A stretch of 64,000 nucleotides of DNA from an uncultured Pseudomonadota bacterium (GCA_903928965.1 CAIYSZ010000031.1:1-64000); one strand, 5' to 3'. Shown: positions 30,539 to 42,255, counted from the stretch's first letter. Translations and numbers: made by a program. Notes: generated by a model from the sequence alone, not told the origin.

Positions 30539-32017
30539 ATGGGCGTACTCGGCAAACTGGCCTCGCAAACCGTTATTTACGGTCTCAGCAGCATACTTGG
30601 CCGGTTTTTGAATTATTTGCTGGTTCCGCTGTACACCTATACCTTCAGCGCCGCCGAATACGGCGTGGTGTCCGAATTTTACGCCTACGCCGGTTTTTTT
30701 TCGGTGGTGTTGGCGCTTGGCCTTGAGACCGGTTATTTTCGTTTCCGCCGAGAACCGGGCTATGATCCGGCGCAAGTATATTCCGCGGCTCTAAGCGTGG
30801 CGCTGGCATTGAATCTACTGGTGTTCGCGGCCGCATGGCTGGGGCGGCAAGCCGTGGCCGATTGGCTGCGCTATGCCGATCATCCGGAATATGTGGTCAT
30901 TTTCGCCGGTTTGTTGTGCATGGACGCGGTTTGCGCCATTCCTTTCGCCAAATTGCGCGCTGAAAACCGCGCTTGGCGTTTTGCCGGGGTCAAATTCGCG
31001 GAAATTTTGCTGACCATTGCCTTGAATCTATTTTTCATTCTGGGTTGGCGCGAATTGGAGGTTTACACGCCGCCGGAATGGCCTCCGCTGTTGCATTATC
31101 AAGCGCAATTTGGCGTGGCGTATATTTTTTTGGCTAATTTATTGGCGAGCGCCGCCAAGTTTTTCTGGTTGGCGCCGGAACTAAGCGGTCTACGCCTGCC
31201 CGCGCTCCCCCTATTGCCGCCGCTGTTGAAATATTCCTTGCCCATGGTGATTACCGGCCTGGCCGGCGCAGTGAATGAAACCTTGTCTCGGGCGATTCTT
31301 AAAATCCTGCTGCCGTACGATACCGCTACGAATCTTAAAATGTTGGGTATCTTCGGCGCTTGTTATAAGTTGTCGGTGTTGATGACCTTGTTCGTGCAAG
31401 CTTTTCGCTATGCCGCCGAACCGTTTTTCTTTTCCCTGGCCGGCCGCGGCGACGCCAAGCGAAACTATGCCTTGGTGATGCAATATTTCGTTTTGGTCGG
31501 CATGGGTATTTTTTTGTTTGTAAGCTTATTTATCGATTTTTTTCAATATTTCATCGGTCCGGAATTCCGCGCCGGCCTGGGCGTGACGCCGATTTTATTA
31601 TTGGCGAACTTGTGCTTAGGCATGTATGTCAATTTATCGGTTTGGTATAAATTAAGCGACCGCACCGGTCTTGGCGCTTTGACGGCCGTGCTCGGCGCCG
31701 GGCTGACCATAGGTTTGAACATTTGGTGGATTCCGCGTTGGGGCTACGTGGGCTCGGCTTGGGCTACCCTGCTTTGTTATGCTTTCATGGTATGCTTATC
31801 TTGGTTGTTCAGCCGCTTTTATTACCCGGTGAATTATCCTTTGGGCAAAATTGCATATTATTGGTTGCTAGGCCTAGGGCTTTACTGGGCGGATGATTAT
31901 TTAATCAGGCAATACGGTTGGCAGGTCTGGAGCGCGGGCGGTTTATGCTTGGCCGTCTATTGCCTGGCCGCCTTGAGTCTTGACATTCCAAAATTCTTGA
32001 AATCACGCCGCCTATGA
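30539..32017 (+). CDS. Polysaccharide biosynthesis / flippase-type membrane protein
   Basis: Multi-TM ORF beginning LASQTVIYGLSSILGRFLNYLLVPLYTYTFSAAEYG. Confidence 0.85.
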   Translation: MGVLGKLASQTVIYGLSSILGRFLNYLLVPLYTYTFSAAEYGVVSEFYAYAGFFSVVLALGLETGYFRFRREPGYDPAQVYSAALSVALALNLLVFAAAWLGRQAVADWLRYADHPEYVVIFAGLLCMDAVCAIPFAKLRAENRAWRFAGVKFAEILLTIALNLFFILGWRELEVYTPPEWPPLLHYQAQFGVAYIFLANLLASAAKFFWLAPELSGLRLPALPLLPPLLKYSLPMVITGLAGAVNETLSRAILKILLPYDTATNLKMLGIFGACYKLSVLMTLFVQAFRYAAEPFFFSLAGRGDAKRNYALVMQYFVLVGMGIFLFVSLFIDFFQYFIGPEFRAGLGVTPILLLANLCLGMYVNLSVWYKLSDRTGLGALTAVLGAGLTIGLNIWWIPRWGYVGSAWATLLCYAFMVCLSWLFSRFYYPVNYPLGKIAYYWLLGLGLYWADDYLIRQYGWQVWSAGGLCLAVYCLAALSLDIPKFLKSRRL

Positions 32018-32604
32018 ATAAGTCAGTTTTGCTGTTGGGCTTGTTGCTAGGGTTGATTGGGTGCGCCGAAACGCCGCCCAGACAACAGGATAATTTATGC
32101 GGCATCTTTAACGAAAAAGACGATTGGTACGATGATACCTTGCGCGCGGCGCGGCGTTGGGGCGCGCCGATTGCCGTGCAATTGGCGTTTATTCAGCAAG
32201 AATCCTCGTTTGTCGCCGACGCCCGCCCGCCGCGCCTGTATTTATTGGGGTTTATTCCCTGGTTTAGGGATAGCAGCTCTTACGGTTACGCCCAAGCTCA
32301 GGATGATACCTGGTCGGACTACCAGGACGCTAGCGGCAATAGCTTCGCAGACCGTGACGACTTTGCCGATAGCTGCGATTTCATCTCCTGGTATTGCCGC
32401 AATAGCCACCAGAAGTTAGGCATACCGTTCAACGACGTTAAAAATCTGTATCTAAGTTATCACGAAGGCTGGAGCGGTTATCAGCGTAAAACTTATCTCC
32501 AAAAGCCGGAGTTGCTGCAAATCGCCGACAAGGTGAGGCAGCGGGCGTTAAAATACGATGCGCAGTTGTCGGCTTGCCGGGCGGAGTTGGAGACGAATCG
32601 TTAG
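32014..32604 (+). CDS. Lipoprotein with transglycosylase SLT-like domain
   Basis: Lipobox LLLGLLLGLIGCAE; AIQQESSFVADARPPR...SYGYAQAQDDTW. Confidence 0.8.
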   Translation: MNKSVLLLGLLLGLIGCAETPPRQQDNLCGIFNEKDDWYDDTLRAARRWGAPIAVQLAFIQQESSFVADARPPRLYLLGFIPWFRDSSSYGYAQAQDDTWSDYQDASGNSFADRDDFADSCDFISWYCRNSHQKLGIPFNDVKNLYLSYHEGWSGYQRKTYLQKPELLQIADKVRQRALKYDAQLSACRAELETNR

Positions 32605-32622
32605 GGGTAGCTGCGCCGCTTA

Positions 32623-33156
32623 TCACTCATCCCGCAAACTTTGCAGTTTTTCCGCTACCCGCCGCGCGTCCAGGGCCGGATCAACGTCGTCGAAAATGGC
32701 GCGGATGGTTAAGTCAGGGTCTAATATAAAGGTGTACCGCTTGGCCATATTCAACAACGGTATTTTCACGCCGTAGGCGGCGCTAACTTTGGCGTCGGCG
32801 TCGGAAAGCAGCTTGAAATTCAGGTGGTGTTTTTGCTGGAAATCGCGGAGGTCCGCAACCGAGTCGGCGCTAATGCCGTAAACTTCGGCTCCTTGTTGTT
32901 TTATCGCTTGCAAGCCGTCGCGGTAGGCGCAGGCTTGGGTGGTGCAGCCCGGTGTGCCTGCCTTGGGGTAGAAATACAGTACCGTCCAGCCCATGCCCTG
33001 GCGGAAAGAAAGATCGAAATTCTCACCGGCTTGATCAATCAAGCTGAATAGCGGGGCAGGTTGTCCGGCTGTAGGAATTTCCGTGGCAGCGGCGTGTCCG
33101 GCTGTGGCTAGACAAAGTAAAAACAATAGCTTATGCATTAAATAGAATCGTTTCAT
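32623..33156 (-). CDS. Exported Bcp-type peroxiredoxin
   Basis: VLYFYPKAGTPGCTTQACAYRDG with signal peptide. Confidence 0.9.
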   Translation of the reverse strand: MKRFYLMHKLLFLLCLATAGHAAATEIPTAGQPAPLFSLIDQAGENFDLSFRQGMGWTVLYFYPKAGTPGCTTQACAYRDGLQAIKQQGAEVYGISADSVADLRDFQQKHHLNFKLLSDADAKVSAAYGVKIPLLNMAKRYTFILDPDLTIRAIFDDVDPALDARRVAEKLQSLRDE

Positions 33157-33363
33157 GGCTAGGCCTCGCGGGTTTGGGATTTGAGGTGGTTACGATTCAA
33201 AGTATATAGTATCTAAATATAATGATGTAACTTCATTTAAACCATAACAGTTGCATGGTAATTAGAAAAATTCTTATTATCATAACCTGGTTGTGCTATG
33301 ATATTTCGGCTTATTATTTTTTCATAATCAGCCTGGAACCAACTGCACATAACGGAGCAATAA

Positions 33364-33741
33364 ATGAGTTTTACCAAGAAAATAATTACTGCAATTTTTT
33401 TAATGATTAGCCTGTTCGCCAGCCCAGCTTTTGCCGCGAAGGAAGATCATAATGCCGGGGTAAGAAAAGCTGGCGAGGAAACCATCGCAAAAGTTGAAGA
33501 AGCTTTGAAACTTGCCGAAAGCAAGGGAGACAAACAAGAAATTTTGAAGTTGTTTGGAGATATTCGCCAATCTCAAAAAGAATTCAGATACGAGCAAACC
33601 GAGCGTTTACGCCAAAAAGCCGGCGATAAATTGAGAATCGCTCGCGAAGAAGTTGAAGCCGGTAAAGATGGCATTGAAGCTATTAAAGCAACTTTAGCTA
33701 TTTACAAAGAAATGTGGACCATTTATTTGGCTGCTCATTAA
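33364..33741 (+). CDS. Small exported helical protein
   Basis: Signal peptide MSFTKKIITAIFLMISLFASPAFA; charged helical mature part. Confidence 0.7.
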   Translation: MSFTKKIITAIFLMISLFASPAFAAKEDHNAGVRKAGEETIAKVEEALKLAESKGDKQEILKLFGDIRQSQKEFRYEQTERLRQKAGDKLRIAREEVEAGKDGIEAIKATLAIYKEMWTIYLAAH

Positions 33742-33884
33742 TACATAGCTTGCTTGTTAAGCCTGTTGCCGTGTAAGAGTTCACTTCCCCCCTAGTAAAA
33801 GGGGAGAAAAGGCGGATTTATTTAATAAAATCTCCTCTACCCCCTCTTTTTCAAAGAGGAGAACTGAATGTTTACATAGCAGTA

Positions 33885-33915
33885 ACCAACGGACCTTCTG
33901 TCCGTTGGTTTTTTG
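33885..33915 (+). terminator. Rho-independent terminator
   Basis: accaacgga-ccttctg-tccgttggttttttg. Confidence 0.85.
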
Positions 33916-34010
33916 ATTTAGCAGCTAAGCTTGTTACTAGGCAATCTGTTTAAAGCCGGTCGGGATGAACGGCTTAAAAAGATTTTCCCGCCAGATAGTT
34001 TAATAAGCTT

Positions 34011-34113
34011 AAGGAGCCTCTGATTAATTCGTGGCTTCAAAATTCAGTGCTATTGAAATCAATGGCTTGAGGCCAAGGGTTGTTTGAAAAACTGATTTAA
34101 TCAGAGGTTGCTT
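34011..34113. repeat. 103-bp MITE-like element with about 20-bp inverted ends
   Basis: aaggagcctctgattaattc ... gatttaatcagaggttgctt (17/20 complementary); no ORF. Confidence 0.65.
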
Positions 34114-34272
34114 AATTTAAGTCACTGATTGTAAATATAATGTTTTTGGTTTGTGGCAAATCGCCTGTTTTTTTGTTCAATACGGGAAAAATTGAGCGAT
34201 TTAACAATGTTTAATTAAAATTGTCGAGGCGTCGGCGCGGCGATGGCATGGCGGACAAGCTTTGCAGATGTA

Positions 34273-34288
34273 TGGCATGACCATTGCA
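34273..34288 (+). promoter_or_regulatory. Candidate sigma54 promoter (orphan)
   Basis: TGGCATGACCATTGCA, same length and spacing as the nifH promoter (TGGCAYG-N4-TTGCA). Confidence 0.6.
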
Positions 34289-34365
34289 TAATAGTAAGTG
34301 GTGTCACGGATGTTAAGTTCCTTCCCCCCGCACGAACATGGATAACTATAGACGCCAGGGATAAG

Positions 34366-34396
34366 CCAGATAAAAACAGCTTGGGTTTTTATCTGG
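34366..34396 (+). other. Perfect 12-bp stem-loop in intergenic region
   Basis: ccagataaaaac-agcttgg-gtttttatctgg. Confidence 0.75.
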
Positions 34397-34529
34397 CCAA
34401 GGATGATCTCAAAAACTTCACGAAATAAATCGTCACGTCAACCGTCTGCACGCGCTAAAATTCCCCAATCGGCGCGTTGCGCCTTAAGTCTCGTTTCAAC
34501 CCCCTTTTTTCACGCAATTCTCACGCAAT

Positions 34530-36425
34530 ATGCTGAATTTCAAGAACCTTGCTATTCGCCGAGGCGCGCGCCTGTTGTTCAGCGGCGCGAATTTTATTAT
34601 TCATAAAGGCCAGAAAGCCGGCGTTACCGGGGCCAACGGCGTCGGCAAATCCAGCTTGTTCGCCTTGTTGCGCGGCGAATTGCACGCCGATGCCGGCGAT
34701 TTCAGCATGCCGCCGAATTTGGAAATCGCCCATGTAGCGCAGGAAACCCCGCCTTTGGCTTGCAGCGCCTTGGATTACGTACTGGACGGCGACCGTGAAT
34801 TGCGCCGTTTGCAGCAACAATTACAAGAGGCCGAGCAGGGCCAAGATGGTCTGCTCCAGGCGGAATTACACGATAAATTGGCGGTGATTGAGGGATACAC
34901 TGCACCGGCGCGCGCTTCACGATTGCTGAACGGCCTTGGGTTTAGTCCGCAACAAGAAAGCCAAGCGGTTAGCTCGTTTTCCGGCGGTTGGCGTATGCGG
35001 TTGAATTTGGCGCAAGCCTTGATGTGTCGCTCGGATTTATTGTTGTTGGACGAACCGACTAATCACTTGGATTTGGATGCGGTGATTTGGCTACAGGATT
35101 GGTTGTGCAAGTATGCCGGCACTTTGCTATTGATTTCGCACGACCGCGATTTTCTGGATGCCATCGCTACGCATATCGTGCATATCGAGCAAAATCAGGT
35201 CAATATTTACACCGGTAATTACACCGCTTTCGAGCGCATGCGTGCGGAAAAGTTGGCGCAACAGCAGTCGGCTTTTGATAAACAACAACGGGAAATAGCG
35301 CATATTCAGAGCTTTATTGATCGATTCAAGGCCAAGGCCACCAAGGCTAAGCAAGCGCAAAGCCGGATCAAAACCTTGGAGCGCATGGAAGTTATCGCCC
35401 AAGCGCATGTGGATTCACCGTTTGATTTTAGTTTTCCGCCGCCGCGAAAAATGCCTAATCCGCTGTTACAACTGGAGGCGGCCGATATCGGCTACGGCGA
35501 GCGGGTAGTGTTGAGCCGTGTCAATTTAACGATCGCGCCAGGAGACCGGATTGGTTTATTAGGACCTAATGGCGCAGGCAAATCCAGTTTGATCAAGGTG
35601 CTGGCCGGGGAAATGCCGGCTTTGCGCGGCCAGTTGCTGTTGGGTGAAGCCTTGGAGATAGGTTATTTCGCGCAACATCAATTGGAACAGTTGCGGGTGG
35701 ATGAAACACCTCTGTGGCATTTACAGCAAATCGACAAACAAGCCACGGAGAAGGATTTACGCAATTTCCTGGGCGGTTTCGATTTTTGCGGCGACAAGGT
35801 TAACGAAGCGGTAGGGCCGTTTTCCGGCGGCGAAAAAGCCCGTTTGGTGTTGGCGTTGTTGGTTTACCAAAATCCCAATCTGTTATTATTGGACGAGCCG
35901 ACCAACCATTTGGACCTGGAAATGCGGCACGCCTTAAGTTTGGCTTTACAAGAATACGCCGGCGCGTTGGTGGTGGTGTCGCATGACAGGCATTTGCTGC
36001 GCTCGGTGACTGACCGCTTGCTGCTGGCCGCTGACGGCCGCTTACAAGAGTTCGATGGCGACTTGGAGGATTATCGGGCTTGGTTGGCGGCGCAAAAAGC
36101 CAACGCGGAAAATCCGTCCGGCGTGGATGCCCCGGCGGAGGCTCAGGCATTGTCGCGCAAGGATCAGCGCAAACAGGAAGCGGACAGGCGCAACCGTTTA
36201 AAGCCCATGCTGGACGCGGTGAAAAAAGCGGAAGCTGCGTTAGAGGAATGCAACCGCCAGCGGCAAGAATTGGAAAACCGGTTGGCGGACGCGGAGCTTT
36301 ACACTGAGGCGAATCGCGAACGTTTAAAGCAATTGCTGTATCAAAAAAGCCTTATCGACCAAGCTATGGCGCAAGCGGAAGTGGATTGGCTGGCGGCCGA
36401 GGAAAATCTTCAAAACGCGGAGTAA
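34530..36425 (+). CDS. ABC-F family ATPase (YheS/Uup-like)
   Basis: Two ABC domains (GANGVGKSSLFALLRGEL; GPNGAGKSSLIKVLAGEM) with LLLDEPTNHLDL twice. Confidence 0.95.
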   Translation: MLNFKNLAIRRGARLLFSGANFIIHKGQKAGVTGANGVGKSSLFALLRGELHADAGDFSMPPNLEIAHVAQETPPLACSALDYVLDGDRELRRLQQQLQEAEQGQDGLLQAELHDKLAVIEGYTAPARASRLLNGLGFSPQQESQAVSSFSGGWRMRLNLAQALMCRSDLLLLDEPTNHLDLDAVIWLQDWLCKYAGTLLLISHDRDFLDAIATHIVHIEQNQVNIYTGNYTAFERMRAEKLAQQQSAFDKQQREIAHIQSFIDRFKAKATKAKQAQSRIKTLERMEVIAQAHVDSPFDFSFPPPRKMPNPLLQLEAADIGYGERVVLSRVNLTIAPGDRIGLLGPNGAGKSSLIKVLAGEMPALRGQLLLGEALEIGYFAQHQLEQLRVDETPLWHLQQIDKQATEKDLRNFLGGFDFCGDKVNEAVGPFSGGEKARLVLALLVYQNPNLLLLDEPTNHLDLEMRHALSLALQEYAGALVVVSHDRHLLRSVTDRLLLAADGRLQEFDGDLEDYRAWLAAQKANAENPSGVDAPAEAQALSRKDQRKQEADRRNRLKPMLDAVKKAEAALEECNRQRQELENRLADAELYTEANRERLKQLLYQKSLIDQAMAQAEVDWLAAEENLQNAE

Positions 36426-36427
36426 GC

Positions 36428-36937
36428 ATGCATCCATTGATTCAACTGTTCCTAGATATCACTTTGCTGCGCAAGGGGCCGCAAGATACGCCGGCTTCGC
36501 CTTGGTTGTTGCGGGTGTTGGCAGGTTTGTATCTGGGCGTCAATTTTTTGATTCTGGCATTGAATCAATATGACGGGGCCGCGTTGCCGCAAGTCGCGGT
36601 CGATTTTTTGTTGTTGCTGGGGTTTACTTGGCCGCTGTTGTATTTTTCCGGAAAGAAGGCGCGTTTTATGCAAACCTTGATCGCGTTAACCGGCACGGAT
36701 ATTATCATTAGCGCTTTGTTACTGCCGTTCGCCGCGTCCCGTGAGTTATTGCCGCCGGAATTAATTTTTTTTGCTATGCTGGTATTAATGGGCTGGCATT
36801 GGATTGTTTACGGTCATATTTATCGCCATGCCTTGGATAGGCCGATCTTTTTCGGTTTGGGCCTGTCCTTGCTTTATGTGCTAATTTCGTCGCAAATTCT
36901 GGAATTGCTGTTTCCGGTGCTTACCTCACATTCATAA
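36428..36937 (+). CDS. Hypothetical integral membrane protein
   Basis: Four-helix hydrophobic ORF; start at MHPLIQLFL. Confidence 0.65.
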   Translation: MHPLIQLFLDITLLRKGPQDTPASPWLLRVLAGLYLGVNFLILALNQYDGAALPQVAVDFLLLLGFTWPLLYFSGKKARFMQTLIALTGTDIIISALLLPFAASRELLPPELIFFAMLVLMGWHWIVYGHIYRHALDRPIFFGLGLSLLYVLISSQILELLFPVLTSHS

Positions 36938-36947
36938 GGAGATTGTT

Positions 36948-37385
36948 ATGTCACTGTATAAAAATATTTTGCTCTCGGTGGATTTTTCCGGCCATAGCGA
37001 AAACGTCGCGCTTGCCGCCAAGACTTTGGCGGAGCAAAACCAAGCTAATCTGCATATAGTGCATGTGGTGGATAATTTGCCGTTCAATACCGATCCTTAC
37101 GGCCCGATACAATTTGACATTGATTTCACTCAAGAATTGTTGGATGCGGGTAAGACCCATTTGGCCAAGTACGCTGCGGAACTGGGCATCCCGCAAGAGC
37201 GGCAATGGTTGGAAATGGGAAGTCCAAAGCATGAAGTCGTGCGCGTGGCCGAGGAAAACAATATCGATTTAATCGTGCTCGGTTCTCACGGCCGCCATGG
37301 ATTGGGTTTGCTGTTGGGTTCAACGGCTAACGGGGTGCTGCATCACGCTAAATGCGACGTACTGGCTGTGCGATTGAAGGAATAG
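36948..37385 (+). CDS. Universal stress protein
   Basis: MSLYKNILLSVDFSGHSE...LIVLGSHGRHGLGLLLGSTANGVLHHAKCDVLAVR. Confidence 0.93.
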   Translation: MSLYKNILLSVDFSGHSENVALAAKTLAEQNQANLHIVHVVDNLPFNTDPYGPIQFDIDFTQELLDAGKTHLAKYAAELGIPQERQWLEMGSPKHEVVRVAEENNIDLIVLGSHGRHGLGLLLGSTANGVLHHAKCDVLAVRLKE

Positions 37386-37459
37386 GCCTAGCGGCTTAAC
37401 GCCGGCTTGGTATAATGGCTGTGTACCAAACCCGGCAAATAATAATAATAGGATGAAAC

Positions 37460-37873
37460 ATGCTAGGCCATATCGAAAGTTATGATGCGGAAACTCAAAC
37501 CGGCGTCGTTAAACATCAAGATCAATTTTTTGAATTTCACATCGACCAATGGAGCGATGAAACGCCTCCCCAGGCCGGCGACGATGTGGATTTTGATCAC
37601 GACGAAGGCAGGGTTACCGAGATTGGTCCCGTAGGCGAGTATTTGGCTCGCGCCTTGCCGGTCAAAAGCCGGATGCTGGCGGCTTTTTTGGGGGTGGTGT
37701 TCGGCGCCGCCGGCCTGCACCGTTTTTATTTGGGTTATTACGCCATCGGTGCGCTGCAAATCATCGTCACTTTTTTAACCGGCGGCTTCGGCGTGATGTG
37801 GGGATTTTTTGAAGGCGTGCTGCTTTTCGCCGGCCATATCAACAAGGACGCCAAGGGCCGGCCGTTGAAATAG
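37460..37873 (+). CDS. TM2 domain protein with N-terminal cold-shock-like region
   Basis: SRMLAAFLGVVFGAAGLHRFYLGYYAIGALQIIVTFLTGGFG. Confidence 0.85.
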   Translation: MLGHIESYDAETQTGVVKHQDQFFEFHIDQWSDETPPQAGDDVDFDHDEGRVTEIGPVGEYLARALPVKSRMLAAFLGVVFGAAGLHRFYLGYYAIGALQIIVTFLTGGFGVMWGFFEGVLLFAGHINKDAKGRPLK

Positions 37874-37898
37874 GGCCGGCCCGCCGAGGCGGCCGGAT

Positions 37899-39374
<1,476 letters not shown>

Positions 39375-39440
39375 CTAATGGCTGATCGAAGTAAGCCCTA
39401 CATTGTACCGCTTATTCAACAGGGCGAAAATGTGAAAAAG

Positions 39441-39926
39441 CTAAATTTTGCTTCGTGTTGCGTATTCAGCGGCGTCGCGGGCGGCGCATATGTCCAAATA
39501 TTCCTCGGAATTGGGTTTGTGTAAAAACAATCCCAAAAGTGTTAGCGCATCATAAATATATAAAGTGCGCAATTCGTCACCCAATACAAACAGTCCCCAT
39601 CCCAGCAAACCGACGGTTTGCATCAATGACGATGTGATGAGTACGGTTTGCAAATAACGCGCCGCCGCGGGTTTGGGGCCGGGCATGGTTTGATTCAGGC
39701 GTAGCAGGATGTGTCTTAGCAATTTGACCAAGGGGAAAAATATTATCACCATTGCGTAGAGCACGCTTCTGAGCAGCATTCTGTCCGCTTCGGGCCAGTG
39801 CACGCGCCAGGTTTCCGGCCAAAATTGGCAAGCGATATTGTAGGCGACGGTCAGCAGCAAGAAATTGAGGCTAATCACCCAATGGATGCGCAATTCGGAG
39901 CGCCAAAAAGGTCTAACAGCGTGCAT
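39441..39926 (-). CDS. Hypothetical membrane protein
   Basis: 161 aa hydrophobic ORF. Confidence 0.55.
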   Translation of the reverse strand: MHAVRPFWRSELRIHWVISLNFLLLTVAYNIACQFWPETWRVHWPEADRMLLRSVLYAMVIIFFPLVKLLRHILLRLNQTMPGPKPAAARYLQTVLITSSLMQTVGLLGWGLFVLGDELRTLYIYDALTLLGLFLHKPNSEEYLDICAARDAAEYATRSKI

Positions 39927-40550
39927 TTAATCCGCCTGTGCGAAATGTTTGCGAAAGTTACGCAAGATTATCAAAAATGCCACAAAGTCGTAAAGTGTAT
40001 GAATTATCATAGGTATCAGCAAATTGCGTTCGCCCTGGCAGTCCAGGCTCCAGCCAAGGTATAAACCGGTCAATATCGCGAACAGGGCGTAGAGCGGGGT
40101 CACGGCGTGCACCAGACCAAAAACCAGATTGCTGATTATCAAAGCCGCGCTAAGGTTGATTAATTTTTCCAGCCAGGGTTGTAACAGGCCGCGAAATAAT
40201 AATTCCTCCGAAAATCCGGCGACCAGGGCTAAAATCAGCAAATGCAGCCAATGCAGTTGAATAAGGCTTTGGCCTAACGAGCCTTCTATCATGTTTTTGA
40301 TTTGCTTGACCGCCGGAATAGGCAGGTATTGCATGCCCATGAAGATCAGCAGCAGGGGCAACGTGCCGGCGACGCCTAATAGCGCGGCCGTTTCGGTAAA
40401 GCGTAGATCGGCGTAGGGTTGGATGTCCAACAACCAGCCCAGCAATAGCGCCGCCACCGCCAACATGCTTTCAAACCAGCATGCCATGGTGAAAAATTTT
40501 TCGGAATTCAAATCGGTTTTTTCCTTACGCTCAAATGCCAGCCCCAGCAA
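39927..40550 (-). CDS. CPBP family intramembrane protease
   Basis: FSEELLFRGLLQPWLEKL ... SNLVFGLVHAVTPLYALFAILTGLYLG. Confidence 0.85.
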   Translation of the reverse strand: MLGLAFERKEKTDLNSEKFFTMACWFESMLAVAALLLGWLLDIQPYADLRFTETAALLGVAGTLPLLLIFMGMQYLPIPAVKQIKNMIEGSLGQSLIQLHWLHLLILALVAGFSEELLFRGLLQPWLEKLINLSAALIISNLVFGLVHAVTPLYALFAILTGLYLGWSLDCQGERNLLIPMIIHTLYDFVAFLIILRNFRKHFAQAD

Positions 40551-40922
40551 ATTCTATCTAAAAACAGTTAAAATTGGCAGTGATTGCAAACTAACAGCCA
40601 AAATATGCAAACCTTCATCCATAAAAGCCTCAAAAAACCGGAGTATACTTGTATGTGATGAAACGCGACGATATTTCGGCCTTGGCGTTCGTCAAGGATT
40701 TTAGTTTGCCGCCGGAGCGCATGCCGTCCGGCGTCGGCGCGGGAAACGTCATGCAAAGTTTGCAAAAAAAGGCTATTACATGCAACTTCCGCCAACCGTA
40801 ATGTCAATGGAATAAGCCGAAACCCTGCTCAAGCATTGAAAGCGCGCGCTATGGCCGTAATCCATGCTAACATGCTCGTCTTGAGCTAAATCAGTCTAAT
40901 ACATCTCTATCGGATACAACAC

Positions 40923-41942
40923 ATGTCAGATAATTCATTCGAATTTGAAGAACCCAAATCAAGGAAGAAGGCGTGGATATTTAAAGTTAGCGCGTTAATC
41001 ATTTTAATCGTTGAGCTCGCGCTCGGTGAATGGTGGAGCCGAGAACCCGAGCAATTCAATGTGTTGGATGAAGCCATTGAGCGTATGAACGTCACGCATA
41101 CCGATCAAATGCCGATAGGCTATGTCTATGCCAATACGCTGGCGCATATCGCCGACGTTATTTTGTTCAAGCCCGGCGGCTATTTGTCCAACGACGTAGC
41201 CCCGCCCGGCCTGTTGTGCGATAACATTCAAAGTTGGGAATACGGCGCATTGGTCATGCTGCGCGACGGCACCACCGCCTTGCGTAACCATTTTGCCCGC
41301 GACCAATCGCAATCCGCCGAAGACCCTGATTTAGCCCGCGCGGAGCCCAGTTTTTATTATGAACCCAACTCCTGGGCCTTGCCGTCCACCGAATCCGAGT
41401 ATATTAAAGGCATAGAGTCCTTGCATGGCTACATGGGGCGCTTGCAAAACCCCACCGCTACTTCCAAGGCGGCGCAATTTCACTCGCGCGCCGATAATCT
41501 TTGGCAGTACACGGAGGTGGTGATCAAACGCTTGGGCGGCCTGTCCACCCGCTTGGCCGCCAGTACCGATAAGTTCGCCGGCGCGGCGCACGGCGACCCG
41601 TCGAACCCCATCGATATCAATATGCCGACCATAGGCAAGACCCCGTGGCTGGAGATCGATAACGTGTTTTACGAAGCGCGCGGTTCCTGCTGGGCCTTAT
41701 TGCACATTTTGAAAGCGATTAAACACGATTTTGCCGATATCTTGTTGGACAAGCGGGCCATGAATACCTTGGACAACATGATTCAGGCCTTGGAGAACGC
41801 CTTGTCGCCGACTTTGAGTCCGGTGGTGCTAAACGGCGACGGGTTTGGCATTTTCGCCAACTATTCATTGGCCATGGCTAACTATATCGCCCGCGCCAAC
41901 GCCGCCGCGCTAGACCTGCGCGACGTGATGAACAGAGGTTAG
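40923..41942 (+). CDS. DUF2333 family protein
   Basis: Single TM plus conserved PPGLLCDNIQSWEYGALVMLRD. Confidence 0.75.
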   Translation: MSDNSFEFEEPKSRKKAWIFKVSALIILIVELALGEWWSREPEQFNVLDEAIERMNVTHTDQMPIGYVYANTLAHIADVILFKPGGYLSNDVAPPGLLCDNIQSWEYGALVMLRDGTTALRNHFARDQSQSAEDPDLARAEPSFYYEPNSWALPSTESEYIKGIESLHGYMGRLQNPTATSKAAQFHSRADNLWQYTEVVIKRLGGLSTRLAASTDKFAGAAHGDPSNPIDINMPTIGKTPWLEIDNVFYEARGSCWALLHILKAIKHDFADILLDKRAMNTLDNMIQALENALSPTLSPVVLNGDGFGIFANYSLAMANYIARANAAALDLRDVMNRG

Positions 41943-41946
41943 ACGC

Positions 41947-42255
41947 ATGAGCCAATCAGTCGAAACGCATTTGAAAAAAATTGAAACCTGGAAGCGCATC
42001 ATGTTCATGCTGCTGTTCATGCTGATCGATAGCCTGGTAAAAATGCTGCTTTGGCTGGTGGTGTTTACGCAAACCGGGTCGGTGTTGCTGACCGGCGCGG
42101 TGAATGCGAACATTCTGGAATTCGGCTACGGCCTGGCGACCTACCATTATCGCATCACCTTGTTTTTAACCTTTAATAGCGAACAATTGCCGTTCCCGTT
42201 TACCGAATGGCAACTTAACGCGGAGCCGAGCATCATAGAACATCCGGAGGATTGA
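41947..42255 (+). CDS. Small membrane protein (DUF4389-like)
   Basis: 4 nt downstream of the DUF2333 gene; hydrophobic N-terminal half. Confidence 0.6.
   Translation: MSQSVETHLKKIETWKRIMFMLLFMLIDSLVKMLLWLVVFTQTGSVLLTGAVNANILEFGYGLATYHYRITLFLTFNSEQLPFPFTEWQLNAEPSIIEHPED

Noticed and set aside
33225-33290. Fur box upstream of the small exported protein (attcttattatcat)
   Set aside because: Only a weak match to GATAATGATAATCATTATC in an AT-rich region.
34243-34428. 61-aa ORF MAWRTSFADVWHDHC... as a gene
   Set aside because: Start codon lies upstream of the sigma54-like promoter and the ORF covers the stem-loop; treated as non-coding candidate RNA instead.
40568-40807. Short ORFs in the CPBP-DUF2333 spacer, incl. 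plus-strand MKRDDISALAFVKDFSLPPERMPSGVGAG
   Set aside because: Too short and without recognisable family; could be a gene remnant but not supportable.
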